A DNA stretch of 64,000 nt from DASXRA01 sp035263725 (GTDB lineage: Bacteria > Actinomycetota > Actinomycetes > Mycobacteriales > Jatrophihabitantaceae): contig DATFRC010000147.1 of the NCBI GenBank assembly GCA_035263725.1, forward strand, positions 1 through 64,000, written 5' to 3'. Within the stretch, counting starts at the first letter, position 1, and each line of letters opens with the position of its first letter. The notes beneath the pieces were generated by a model, which worked only from the letters and a program-made list of their open reading frames with translations, did not search any database and was not told where the DNA came from. A program made the position numbers and the translations under genes. This document shows positions 41,845 to 50,446 of this stretch, in pieces.

Positions 41845-42516
41845 TCACGACTGGAGCTTCTGTTCAGGAGTGCGGTGGTTTGCCGGGGCGTAGCGAGCCG
41901 GCGGCCGCCGCGGTTTGACCTTGCCAGGCGGGCGGTGCTTGTCGATGAGCGTGCGCGCCATCTCCTTAGCCCGCAGGGCCGCCCGGCGGTCGCCCTCGCT
42001 GGCCAAGATGATCGAGCCTTCCATCAGGATGTGGAACGACAGCGCGAAATCCTCAGGCTCGGCAAGGCCCGCGGCGGCGGCCCGCGCGGCGACCATGGTG
42101 CGCAGGTTCGCCAGGTGCTGCACGCAGGCTTGGCCTACCGGATGGCCGGTGCCCATCTCCAATAGCACGCTCATGAAGGAGCGTTCGCGGAACGAGTCGT
42201 TGCGCAGGTACCACTCGTCGAGCATGTCGAAGATCGCAAGCAGTTGACCCTCTGGGTCATCGGCTCGCTTGGCGGATCCGGCTTCGATGAAGTCACGGCT
42301 CCAGCGCTGCTCGCGTTGGTCGAGGAAGGCCCGCGCCAGATCGTTCTTGGACCGGAAGTGCTTGTACAGCGTGGCCTTGGCGACTCCGGATTTGGCAATC
42401 ACCTCATCAACGCCGACCGCGCGGATACCTCGCTGCGTGAACAGCTCATACGCAGTGGCAAGGATCTCCTCGCGCGCTGATCGGCGCCGCGTCACCTCGG
42501 TGTTGCTGACAGTCAT
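41845..42516 (-). CDS. TetR/AcrR family regulator
   Basis: 223 residues. HTH REEILATAYELFTQRGIRAVGVDEVIAKSGVAKATLYKHFRSKNDLARAFL is typical TetR. The C-terminal domain resembles the TetR_C_11/AcrR group (QACVQHLANLRTMVAARAAAAGL, SFHILMEGSIILA), with a basic Pro-rich tail. A TetR-type operator palindrome lies 24 bases before its start, suggesting autoregulation. The adjacent STAS gene is divergent, and an obvious target pump or enzyme is lacking. Confidence 0.9.
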   Translation of the reverse strand: MTVSNTEVTRRRSAREEILATAYELFTQRGIRAVGVDEVIAKSGVAKATLYKHFRSKNDLARAFLDQREQRWSRDFIEAGSAKRADDPEGQLLAIFDMLDEWYLRNDSFRERSFMSVLLEMGTGHPVGQACVQHLANLRTMVAARAAAAGLAEPEDFALSFHILMEGSIILASEGDRRAALRAKEMARTLIDKHRPPGKVKPRRPPARYAPANHRTPEQKLQS

Positions 42517-42540
42517 CGTCTCGATTCGAACCTACCCATA

Positions 42541-42556
42541 GACAGACCTGTCTGTC
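42541..42556. promoter_or_regulatory. TetR-type operator
   Basis: Perfect inverted repeat GACAGAC-CT-GTCTGTC, 16 bases, 24 bases before the TetR start in the divergent region. This GACAGACCNGTCTGTC form is common for TetR regulators. Probably the autoregulatory site. Confidence 0.7.
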
Positions 42557-42709
42557 CATGGTAGACAACTGATTGAGAGGATCGTCGCTCGCGCAACCGG
42601 GTAGCACATCCGGCCCTGCTGGTCCGACCACAACGTCAGGCCGCAATGCGAGGCGGCACAGGCTCGACAGCAGCCACATCCTCCGCCCGGGAGGGCTTGG
42701 GAGTTCCAC

Positions 42710-43120
42710 ATGCTGCCACGTATCTACACCGCAAGTGACACGAGTACGTCCGCGCACGCATCCCTGACCACGGTGCGCCAGGACCGGAGCCACGCCCTGG
42801 TCCGCGCCGTCGGCGAGTGGGATCTCGCCAACGCTGACGTTCTCGGCGAGCTGCTGGAGGAGCACGAAAAGGCCGGACGCCGCTTTGTGCGCCTCGACGT
42901 CGGCGCGGTGTCGTTCCTCGACTGCACCTGCCTCGACGTGCTGGTCACCGCCCATCAGCGCCTGCTGGCCGCGCAAGGCATGCTCGTGCTCACCGACGTG
43001 ACGCCGCGCCTGATGCGGCTGCTACGTCTGGCCCGGCTCGATCGGGTGCTGTTCACAACCGGCCTGACCGACGTCGGCTCGCGACCAGGGCAGGTACAGC
43101 CGATCGGGCTGTCGGCCTAA
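42710..43120 (+). CDS. STAS domain protein (anti-anti-sigma factor-like)
   Basis: 136 residues. STAS fold: SHALVRAVGEWDLANADVLGELLEE, RRFVRLDVGAVSFLDCTCLDVLVTAHQRL and MLVLTDVTPRLMRLLRLARLDRVL. In SpoIIAA-type antagonists the switch is D-S-S-G with the first Ser phosphorylated by an anti-sigma kinase; here it is D71-C72-T73-C74, so the normal phospho-serine is Cys and the next position Thr. It may be constitutively active, use Thr73, or be redox-controlled (inference). No anti-sigma or sigma partner is adjacent. A terminator follows at 43135. Confidence 0.85.
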   Translation: MLPRIYTASDTSTSAHASLTTVRQDRSHALVRAVGEWDLANADVLGELLEEHEKAGRRFVRLDVGAVSFLDCTCLDVLVTAHQRLLAAQGMLVLTDVTPRLMRLLRLARLDRVLFTTGLTDVGSRPGQVQPIGLSA

Positions 43121-43134
43121 CGAGCAACCGCTGC

Positions 43135-43161
43135 GCCGCTGGCGGAGTTTCCGCCAGCGGC
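43135..43161 (+). terminator. hairpin terminator after the STAS gene
   Basis: Perfect 12-base stem GCCGCTGGCGGA / TCCGCCAGCGGC with a three-base loop, 15 bases past the STAS stop, without a T-run. The rest of the 248-base gap to the LAL regulator has no gene that I can support. Confidence 0.6.
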
Positions 43162-43368
43162 CCAGCGACGCCCGAGACGGGGTGCGCGCCCCAATCTCGG
43201 GAGAAGCAGCAACACCACCTTCAGGACCCGGGTGCGTAGCGTCGCAGTTTGATCGCTCCATTCATCGCGAGCGATGACATCGCCGATGGGCCCGACGTGG
43301 CCGGCTAGGCGTGCCGTTGCCAGTGCGATTGGCCGTCTTTACGCTCAGCCGGAGCAGGCGGGTGGTGT

Positions 43369-46131
43369 ATGTCGAGTAGTGATCGTGGGTCTGGCCTGTA
43401 TGGCCGCGGTGGCCAATGCGATCTGCTCGATCGGCTGCTGGCTGCAACGCGGGCAGGTGAGAGCCAGGTTCTGGTCGTGCGTGGCGAGGCGGGGATCGGC
43501 AAAACGGCCTTGCTGGACTACGTGGCGCAGCGCGCCTCCGGGTGTCGGGTCATGCGCGCGGGTGGCGCGGAGTCCGAGATGGAGCTCGCGTTCGCCGGCC
43601 TGCATCAGCTGTGCGCCTCCAAGATCGATCGTCTTGATCGCCTGCCCGGCCCGCAACGTGACGCGCTCGGGACGGCATTCGGGCTGAGCGCAGGACGGCC
43701 GCCGGACCGCTTTCTGGTCGGGCTCGCAGTGCTCAGCCTGCTCGCCGACGTCGCCGACGAGGCGCCGCTAGTCTGCCTCGTCGACGACGCTCAGTGGCTC
43801 GACGACGTCTCGGCGCAGATACTCGCCTTCGTTGCTCGACGCTTGCTCGCGGAGCGGGTGGCGCTGGTGTTCGCAATGCGTGACCCGGTCGCCAACCATG
43901 CGCTGAAGGGATTGCCAGGGCTAGAAGTGGTGGGTCTGCGCGACCACGACGCCCGTGCGCTACTCGACTCCGCGACTCCTGGGCCGCTCGACGAACGGAT
44001 CCGAGACCGGATCCTGTCCGAGGCGCGCGGCAACCCACTGGCCCTCCTTGAGCTGCCCCGGGGCCTCACCGCCGCGGAGCTGGCCGGCGGGTTCGGGCGT
44101 CCCGACGCGCGACCCGTCTCCGGCCAGATGGAGCTGGACTTTCTCCGACGCGTCCAGTCCCTACCGCCCATGACGCAACGCCTGCTCACTACGGCTGCGG
44201 CCGAGCCGGTCGGCGACATGACCTTGCTGCGGCGCGCCGCTCACCGCCTGGGAATTGCGGTGGACGAGGCGGCGGCACCGGCCGAGGCGGCGGGGCTGAT
44301 CACCTTCGGACCGCGGGTGCGGTTCCGGCATCCGCTGGTTCGTTCCGCGTCCTACCGGGCCGCGGGCCCGCGGGCCCTTCGGGAGATCCACCGCGCGTTG
44401 GCCGACGCGACCGATGCGAAGCTCGATCCTGATCGTCGCGCATGGCATCTCGCGCGTGCGACCTCGGGACCTGACGAGACAGTGGCCGCCGAGTTGGATC
44501 GCTCGGCCGATCGGGCGCAGGCGCGTGGCGGGGTCGCCGCGGCTGCGGCCTTCCTCGAGCGAGCCGCGGAGTTAACACCCGACCCGGCGCGTCGCGCTGC
44601 CCGAGCGCTGGCGGCGGCTCAGGCGAAGTACCAGGCCGGCGCGTTCGACTCGGCAATCGAGCTGGCGAACGCGGCGGAGTTGGATTCACCCGACGAGCTC
44701 CACGCTGCGCAACTGACCTTGTTGCGCGGTCGGATCTTGTTCGTGTCGCGCAGCGCGAGCGCCGGCTTACCGCTGCTGCTCGAAGCCGCCAAGCGCCTCG
44801 AACTCCTCGACGCCCGGCTGGCCCGTGAGACTTACCGGGATGCGATCTACGCGGCTCTGACCGCCGGTCGAGTACAGGGCGGCGGCCCGGTCGAGGTGGC
44901 GGAGGCCGTGCTGGCCGGACCGAGGCCCGCCGTTGTGACGCGCGATGTGCTGCTGCTGGACGGCTTGGCGCGAGTGATTACCGAGGGATACGCCGCGGGC
45001 GCGCCGATGCTGCTGCAGGCGTTGGACGCCTTCCGCCCCGACGGCGTCGCGCGGGAAGTCGGTCTCGGCTGGCTCCAGCTCGCGTGCCGTATGGCTCACG
45101 ACGCGTGGGACTTCGACAGCTGGTCGGTGCTGTCGGCGCAAATGGTCAGCTTGGCCCGCGAGACGGGAGCGCTCTCCGTGCTGCCGTCGGCGCTGCTGCT
45201 GCGCATGTCGAACCGGGCCTTCGCAGGCGACCTCGCCGGCGCCGCGTCGCTTGTTGCGGAGGCGGTCGCGATCGGCGAGGCGACCGGCAGTAGCTTCTTC
45301 GCGCATTACGCAGCCCTGGTGCTCGAGGCGCAGCGCGGCCGGGAGTCCGCGACGCAGGCGGCAATCGAAGCGATCACCCAGGACCTCCTGCTGCGAGGAG
45401 AAGGCAAGGTGCTCACCGCCACGCAATGGGCGGCGGCGGTGCTCTACAACAGCCTCGGCCGGTACGAGGAGGCCTACGCGGCCGCCGAGCGCGGCTGCGA
45501 GAACCCACGGGAAATGGGCCTCTCCATCCAGTCGATGGTCGAGCTCGTGGAGGCAGCGGCACGTCTCGGCAGATCGGATTACGCAGCCGAGGCGGTTCAG
45601 ACAATCAGTGACATGGCCCAGGCCGCCCGCACCCCGTGGGCTCGCGGCACCTCGGCCAAGGTTCGTGCTTTGGTGAGCGACGGGCCGCTCGCGGACGCTT
45701 TGTATGGTGAGGCCATCGAGTTGCTTGGCGATGCAGACGTCCGGATGGAGCTCGCCCGGACCCGTCTCGTGTACGGCGAGTGGCTGCGCCGCGAGAACCG
45801 CCGCGTCGACGCCCGAGTTCAGTTGGGCATCGCCCACGAGATGCTGACTCAGATGGGGGCGGAGGCGTTCGCACAGCGTGCTGGACGCGAACTGCTCGCC
45901 ACAGGCGCGACGATCCGCAAACGCGCCGTCGCAACGGACGACATTCTCACGCCCCAGGAAGCACATATCGCGCGTCTCGCGGGCAGTGGGCTCACGAACC
46001 ACGAAATCGGTGCCCAGCTGTTCATCAGCCCGCACACGGTCGAGTGGCACCTGCGCAAGGTGTTCACCAAGCTCGGGATCCGATCGCGCAGACAGCTCCG
46101 TTCCACGCTGGCCGAAGGTGCCACTGCCTAG
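43369..46131 (+). CDS. LAL-type LuxR regulator with AAA ATPase (copy 1)
   Basis: 920 residues. N-terminal AAA/NACHT-like ATPase: Walker A VVRGEAGIGKTALLDYV (~38-54), Walker B LVCLVDDAQWLDD, sensor region ARGNPLALLELPRGLT. The middle is a long helical TPR-like array, and the C-terminal LuxR HTH (~855-915) reads LTPQEAHIARLAGSGLTNHEIGAQLFISPHTVEWHLRKVFTKLGIRSRRQL. The MalT/LAL family activates target operons on ligand and ATP binding. It strongly resembles the protein at 59990-62725. Target unknown; divergent or downstream genes give no clear clue. Confidence 0.93.
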   Translation: MSSSDRGSGLYGRGGQCDLLDRLLAATRAGESQVLVVRGEAGIGKTALLDYVAQRASGCRVMRAGGAESEMELAFAGLHQLCASKIDRLDRLPGPQRDALGTAFGLSAGRPPDRFLVGLAVLSLLADVADEAPLVCLVDDAQWLDDVSAQILAFVARRLLAERVALVFAMRDPVANHALKGLPGLEVVGLRDHDARALLDSATPGPLDERIRDRILSEARGNPLALLELPRGLTAAELAGGFGRPDARPVSGQMELDFLRRVQSLPPMTQRLLTTAAAEPVGDMTLLRRAAHRLGIAVDEAAAPAEAAGLITFGPRVRFRHPLVRSASYRAAGPRALREIHRALADATDAKLDPDRRAWHLARATSGPDETVAAELDRSADRAQARGGVAAAAAFLERAAELTPDPARRAARALAAAQAKYQAGAFDSAIELANAAELDSPDELHAAQLTLLRGRILFVSRSASAGLPLLLEAAKRLELLDARLARETYRDAIYAALTAGRVQGGGPVEVAEAVLAGPRPAVVTRDVLLLDGLARVITEGYAAGAPMLLQALDAFRPDGVAREVGLGWLQLACRMAHDAWDFDSWSVLSAQMVSLARETGALSVLPSALLLRMSNRAFAGDLAGAASLVAEAVAIGEATGSSFFAHYAALVLEAQRGRESATQAAIEAITQDLLLRGEGKVLTATQWAAAVLYNSLGRYEEAYAAAERGCENPREMGLSIQSMVELVEAAARLGRSDYAAEAVQTISDMAQAARTPWARGTSAKVRALVSDGPLADALYGEAIELLGDADVRMELARTRLVYGEWLRRENRRVDARVQLGIAHEMLTQMGAEAFAQRAGRELLATGATIRKRAVATDDILTPQEAHIARLAGSGLTNHEIGAQLFISPHTVEWHLRKVFTKLGIRSRRQLRSTLAEGATA

Positions 46132-46171
46132 TTGCTGGATACGGAACGCTGCGGCTCCTGGGTACGCGTGT

Positions 46172-47062
46172 TCACGTTTTGGCGGCATCCGCTACGTCGC
46201 GTGCTGCCGAGACGAATGACTCGACGGTGGGGCTCGTCAGTCCAGGGCGTCGAGCCAGTGACACGACCGCGGGCTCGGCATCGGCGACGGGGAGATAGAC
46301 GATGTTGGCTCGCAGTTGCTGCGTGGCGACGGCTTCGGGCACGAGCGCGATTCCCCGCCCGGCGGCCACGAGCGTGAGGATCTCTTGGACGCTGGTGGCG
46401 CGGGCTGCGATTCGTCCGGGCAGTCCGTGCCGGCGCTGTTCGGCAAGCCAGCGTGCTGGTTTCGGATCGTTCGGGATGGCCGGGTTGATGATGAAGCTTT
46501 CGTGCTTGAGGTCGGCGAACGTCAGCGACTCGCGGGCGGCAAGGGTATGTGTGATCGGCAGAACGGCCAGGCGCTTCTCGTAGGTGAGGATCTCGACCTC
46601 GAGTTCGGTCTGTCCCGGCAAGAGTCGGGTGAAGGCGAGATCGACTTTGCCGGCGAGGACGTCATCGATGCTGCCGAACAACAGTTCGCGAACTGAGACC
46701 CCGACCGATGGATATCGGTTGCTGAACACGTCCAGCACCTCGGGCAGCAGCTTGTTGGCTGCCGACCCGTAGAAACCGATGGCCAACTGTGCCGAACCGG
46801 CCACGCGGGTGACTCGGATCATGTACTGCTCTTGCTGGAGCATCTTGCGGCCTTCGACGAGTAGCGCCTGACCAGCTTGGGTCAGTTCGACGTGCCGGCT
46901 GTCACGGTCGAACAAGGCGACGCCGAGCTGGCTCTCCAGCCGCCGTATCTGTTGACTCAGCGAAGGTTGGGCGATGTGCAGGCGCTCGGCGGCGCGGCCG
47001 AAGTGAAGTTCCTCGGCGACGGTCACGAAGTACTCGAGCAGGCGAAGGTCCAGCCTGTCCAT
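46172..47062 (-). CDS. LysR family regulator of the GlcG-SMP30-RidA cluster
   Basis: 296 residues. N-terminal HTH LRLLEYFVTVAEELHFGRAAERLHIAQPSLSQQIRRLESQLGVALFDRDSRHVELTQAG, typical LysR, then the periplasmic-binding-protein-like effector domain (AQLAIGFYGSAANKLLPEVL, VDLAFTRLLPG, GRGIALVPEAVA). Divergent from the HbpS/GlcG-like gene with a LysR box between them, so it likely activates that cluster. Confidence 0.93.
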   Translation of the reverse strand: MDRLDLRLLEYFVTVAEELHFGRAAERLHIAQPSLSQQIRRLESQLGVALFDRDSRHVELTQAGQALLVEGRKMLQQEQYMIRVTRVAGSAQLAIGFYGSAANKLLPEVLDVFSNRYPSVGVSVRELLFGSIDDVLAGKVDLAFTRLLPGQTELEVEILTYEKRLAVLPITHTLAARESLTFADLKHESFIINPAIPNDPKPARWLAEQRRHGLPGRIAARATSVQEILTLVAAGRGIALVPEAVATQQLRANIVYLPVADAEPAVVSLARRPGLTSPTVESFVSAARDVADAAKT

Positions 47063-47074
47063 AGGCGCAGCCTA

Positions 47075-47089
47075 TTGGTCGAGCACCAA
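47075..47089. promoter_or_regulatory. LysR-type binding site
   Basis: TTGGT-CGAGC-ACCAA, a perfect inverted repeat containing the T-N11-A LysR core, 13 bases from the LysR start and 77 before the divergent GlcG-like gene. Fits combined autorepression and activation. Confidence 0.6.
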
Positions 47090-47165
47090 CTGGTCTTGGA
47101 CTTTCCCGGCTGGCGGTCACCATGCTTGGAGCGCTCCGTAGCCGTCCGATCAGAAGGGTCGAGCT

Positions 47166-47594
47166 ATGGCCACCTCGCCAACCACCCGTCCGACTCTGTC
47201 TGATGCCATGGCTCGGTCGATGGTCGACACGGCGATCACCGAGGCGAGATCGATGGATGTGCCGGTGACCGTCGTCATCGTCGATGAGTCGGGCGTGCTC
47301 AAGCATGTCGCGCGGATGGACGGGGCCCCGTTGGTCAGCGTGCAGACCGCGGTCAACAAGGCGTACGCCGCGGCAGCGATCGGCATGCCGCCGGATGACT
47401 TCTACGCCGCGATTGAGTCCGATGCGGCGGCGGTGGCCGAGTTCGCGACGCGACCCGGCTTGGCGCTGATCGCGGGCGGGCTACCTGTAGTCGTCGATTC
47501 GAAAGTGGCCGGCGCGATCGGTGTCGCCGGCGCGATGACGGCTACGCAGGACCGCCGCATCGCCGAGATCGCTGCCGCCAATGCAAGCGCCTGA
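47166..47594 (+). CDS. GlcG/HbpS family protein (DUF336)
   Basis: 142 residues. The fold marks are LSDAMARSMVDTAITEARSMDVPVTVVIVDESG, HVARMDGAPLVSVQTAVNKAYAAAAIGMP and GGLPVVVDSKVAGAIGVAGAM. HbpS of Streptomyces binds haem; GlcG proteins occur in glycolate and other catabolic operons. First of three genes facing away from the LysR regulator. No signal peptide, so it is cytoplasmic here. Confidence 0.88.
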   Translation: MATSPTTRPTLSDAMARSMVDTAITEARSMDVPVTVVIVDESGVLKHVARMDGAPLVSVQTAVNKAYAAAAIGMPPDDFYAAIESDAAAVAEFATRPGLALIAGGLPVVVDSKVAGAIGVAGAMTATQDRRIAEIAAANASA

Positions 47595-47672
47595 AGCCGC
47601 CGTGAGTCAGGTGCCGGCGATCGAACCGACTGCCGCACACCACCACAGCCCAGCGAGAGGGGAGAGCCCTCG

Positions 47673-48659
47673 ATGACGAACCGACCGCATCGACCGGCGC
47701 GGCGCAGCGTTGTCCGCTTTGCCTTGCCACTGATCGCCGTTGCCGTCCTGCCCCTGGTGATCACGGCCAGAGCGGCCGCCGTTGAGGCCCAGACCCTGGT
47801 CTCGTTCGACCGAGCGGCCGGGCAGACCCCGGAAAGCGTGGCCGTCGTGAGCGATGGCACTGCCTATGTCAGCCTGTCCTTCGCGAGCGAGATCTACCGG
47901 ATCACGCCCGCTGGGCAGCAGTCAACGCTCGATATCCCCACTGCGGGCGGGATCACCGTCGGGCTCGCGATCGATTCTCGCGATACCAACTTCTTGTATG
48001 TCGCTGTTCGGTCCGCAGACCCCGCTGCGGCGGGCGTTTGGCGCATCCCTAGGGACCGCTTCGACGATCCGGCCCGGGTCGTGCCGCTGCCCACCGATTC
48101 CTTCCCCAACGGCATGACCTTCGATGAACGCAGCAACCTCTACATCGCCGACTCCGATCTCGGCCGCATTTGGCGGGTCGCACCGGGCGCGGCCAGGGCC
48201 ACCGTCTGGGCCGCTGGCGCACTGTTGGCGCCCACCGGTGAGAGCTTCCAGGGTTTCGTGCTACCCGGCGCGAACGGAGTCAAGGTGCGCGGCAGGACGC
48301 TCTATGTATCCAACACGGCCGGCCGGACGATCCTCACCATTCCCATCGGCGCAGATGGCAGCGCCGGACCCATGACGGTCCGATTCCACGGCGTCGAGGC
48401 CGATGACTTCACCTTCGCCGCCAACGGTGACCTGTATGTCACCGACAACCCGTCCAGCCAACTCCTGCACATCACGCCGGGCGGCATCGTCACCACACTG
48501 GCTAACTCGAGCGATGGCTTGGACAACCCCTCGGACGTCGCCTTCGATCCGCGGCCGGATCGTCGCCACGAACTCCTGATCACGAACTCCGCGTATTTCG
48601 GAACCCGTCCCAGCCTCGCGGAAATCCGCACCCTCGGCGTCGGGCAGCGACGCCTGTGA
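47673..48659 (+). CDS. secreted SMP-30/NHL-type beta-propeller protein
   Basis: 328 residues with a signal peptide (RRSVVRFALPLIAVAVLPLVITARAAAVEA). Propeller blades repeat as VAVVSDGTAYVSLSFASEIYRITPAGQQ, FPNGMTFDERSNLYIADSDLGRIWRVAPG, VKVRGRTLYVSNTAGRTILTIPI and DFTFAANGDLYVTDNPSSQLLHITPGG. The SMP-30/gluconolactonase group hydrolyses lactones, but secreted members are often of unknown role. GAGAGGGGAGAG lies just upstream of the ATG. Second gene of the LysR-linked cluster. Confidence 0.85.
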   Translation: MTNRPHRPARRSVVRFALPLIAVAVLPLVITARAAAVEAQTLVSFDRAAGQTPESVAVVSDGTAYVSLSFASEIYRITPAGQQSTLDIPTAGGITVGLAIDSRDTNFLYVAVRSADPAAAGVWRIPRDRFDDPARVVPLPTDSFPNGMTFDERSNLYIADSDLGRIWRVAPGAARATVWAAGALLAPTGESFQGFVLPGANGVKVRGRTLYVSNTAGRTILTIPIGADGSAGPMTVRFHGVEADDFTFAANGDLYVTDNPSSQLLHITPGGIVTTLANSSDGLDNPSDVAFDPRPDRRHELLITNSAYFGTRPSLAEIRTLGVGQRRL

Positions 48660-48689
48660 TGAAGGCCGGCGCCGTCGACACTTGACGGC

Positions 48690-49139
48690 ATGACAACAAA
48701 GATCACTCGGATCAATCCCGAGCACCTGCACGCTACGCCGGGATACCACCACATCACCGTCGTCGGGGCGGGGCGCACGGCGTACCTGGCCGGCCAGTGC
48801 CCCCTCGACCGCGACGGCACGCTGGTCGGTCCCGGCGACCTGGGCGCTCAGATCGACCAAGTCGTGGCCAACGCCCTCGCTGCCCTGACCGCAGTCGCGG
48901 CCACGCCTGAGCAGGTCGTGCGCTCGGTCATCTACGTCGTGAGCGCCGAGACCAGCGTGCTCGGTGATGCCTGGCGGCAGCTGACGGCGTCACCACTGGC
49001 GCCCGCCTTCACCAGCGCCAGCACGCTGCTAGGCGTGGCTCAACTGGGCTACAGCGGCCAACTGATCGAAGTCGACCTGACCGCCGCACTCGCCACCCTC
49101 GCAGGACGGTCTGCGGCGTGGCGCAACAACCGGGTCTAG
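48690..49139 (+). CDS. RidA family protein
   Basis: 149 residues. YjgF/YER057c/UK114 fold: AYLAGQCPLDRDGTLVGPGDLGAQIDQVVANALAALTAVAATPEQVVRSVIYVVS and LGYSGQLIEVDLTAAL. True RidA has a catalytic Arg in a C-terminal IEIEAIA-like motif; here the corresponding IEVDLTAAL follows Q-L, suggesting one of the Rid subfamilies 1-7 rather than archetypal RidA. May hydrolyse enamines/imines or a pathway intermediate in the LysR-linked cluster. Its stop is one base from the convergent csp stop. Confidence 0.85.
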   Translation: MTTKITRINPEHLHATPGYHHITVVGAGRTAYLAGQCPLDRDGTLVGPGDLGAQIDQVVANALAALTAVAATPEQVVRSVIYVVSAETSVLGDAWRQLTASPLAPAFTSASTLLGVAQLGYSGQLIEVDLTAALATLAGRSAAWRNNRV

Positions 49140-49140
49140 C

Positions 49141-49344
49141 TCAGATGGGGCGGACGTCTTCCGCCTGCGGGCCCTTCTGGCCCTGGGTGGTGTTGAACTC
49201 GACGCGCTGGTTGTCCTCCAGGCTCTTGTACCCGCTGCCGCTGATGGCGGAGTAGTGGACGAACACGTCCTTGCTGCCGTCATCCGGGGTAATGAAGCCG
49301 AAGCCTTTCTCGCTGTTGAACCACTTAACAGTGCCCTGTGCCAT
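49141..49344 (-). CDS. cspA: cold shock protein
   Basis: 67 residues from the ATG at 49344, nine bases after AAGGAG; an ATG two codons upstream would be too close to it. Cold-shock domain with RNP1 KGFGFITPDD and RNP2 VFVHYSAI, starting MAQGTVKWFNSE. Binds single-stranded RNA/DNA as an RNA chaperone. The 229-base gap upstream (49345-49573) holds no gene and probably a long 5' leader, as usual for csp genes. Confidence 0.95.
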   Translation of the reverse strand: MAQGTVKWFNSEKGFGFITPDDGSKDVFVHYSAISGSGYKSLEDNQRVEFNTTQGQKGPQAEDVRPI

Positions 49345-49573
49345 GGTCATGCTCTCCTTCGTTGGAGCCGTGCTGGCCGCGCACACCTTGTGCGTGGTCG
49401 GGTCTTTGCGGGTGACGGCTCTCGATGAACCGAAAGGCGACAAACGCAACTGCAACAAATCCTGCGTCGCGCATCGGGCCGAAGAAGGAACTGCTGACAA
49501 CCTGTAACTACGTTAGCAGGGTCGAGGCGGCTCCCCGGCGCGGCCCCCGTCGGTCGCCCGGGTGCATTGGCGC

Positions 49574-50272
49574 TCAGCGGAGGACGGTCAGCCAGATGGC
49601 GACGTAGTGACAGAGTGCGGCGAGAAGCGTGCAGGCGTGGAAGACCTCGTGAAAGCCGAAGGTGCCCGGCCACGGGTTCGGCCGCTTCCATGCGTAGACG
49701 AGCGCCCCGAGGGTGTAGACGACGCCTCCGACTGCGATGAGCGCAAATGTGGTGACACCAGCGCTGCGTAGCAGGTCGGGGAAGACGAAGATCGCCACCC
49801 AGCCCAACGCGATGTAGCAGGGCACCGCCACCCAGTGGGGCGCTTGCGGCCATGCCGTCTGCAAGACCACGCCGAACAGCGCGCCGGTCCAGACCACGGC
49901 GAGCACGGCGAGCGCCGCGGTGCGGGACAGGGTGAGGGCTGCGATCGGGGTGTAGGTGCCGGCGATGAACACGAAGATCATCGAATGGTCGAGACGTTTC
50001 ATGATCGCTCGGCCGCGGGGCCCCCAGTGCCGCCGGTGATAGAGCGCGGAGGTGCCGAACAGCAGCGTCACCGTGCCGGCGTAAACACCGGTTGTGGCGC
50101 CGCCTGACTGGCCGCGCACGGTTGCTGCCATCGCGACGAGCACAACGCCGGTGACGATCGAGGCGGCAGCGGCACAGGCGTGCAGCCAGCCGCGCAGCCG
50201 CGGCCTCAGCTCGGCGACCGCGTCGGCAAGCGTCGCCGTGGCCGACGCGCTGATCGCGCCCGGGGTCGTCAC
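49574..50272 (-). CDS. hemolysin III family membrane protein
   Basis: 232 residues from a GTG at 50272; the start is chosen by length, and the open frame extends into the divergent region without homology. Seven TM helices with family motifs TSALYHRRHWGPRGRAIMKRLDHSMIFVFIAGTYTPIA (His/Asp metal-site region), and the C-terminal FGFHEVFHACTLLAALCHY. PAQR/HlyIII superfamily; bacterial members affect membrane homeostasis, and the haemolytic role is historical. Confidence 0.85.
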   Translation of the reverse strand: MTTPGAISASATATLADAVAELRPRLRGWLHACAAAASIVTGVVLVAMAATVRGQSGGATTGVYAGTVTLLFGTSALYHRRHWGPRGRAIMKRLDHSMIFVFIAGTYTPIAALTLSRTAALAVLAVVWTGALFGVVLQTAWPQAPHWVAVPCYIALGWVAIFVFPDLLRSAGVTTFALIAVGGVVYTLGALVYAWKRPNPWPGTFGFHEVFHACTLLAALCHYVAIWLTVLR

Positions 50273-50446
50273 CCGGAGCAGGTTACCGAACCGTAGGTTC
50301 GTCCGGGCGCCGACGCGTCCGTACGCCTCCCGATGAACGGATGGCGCGTATCTGGCCGTCGGACCCGGTCGTTGAAGCCTGTGGTACGAGCGGCCGAGGG
50401 GTTCCGTCACCGCATTGGCGTTGCCTGGCCGGGATCGGGGCGCAAT

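Noticed and set aside
44767..46188. 473-residue open frame on the minus strand
   Set aside because: Antisense to the LAL regulator; composition (Arg/Gly/His-rich, no motif) is a codon-bias shadow.
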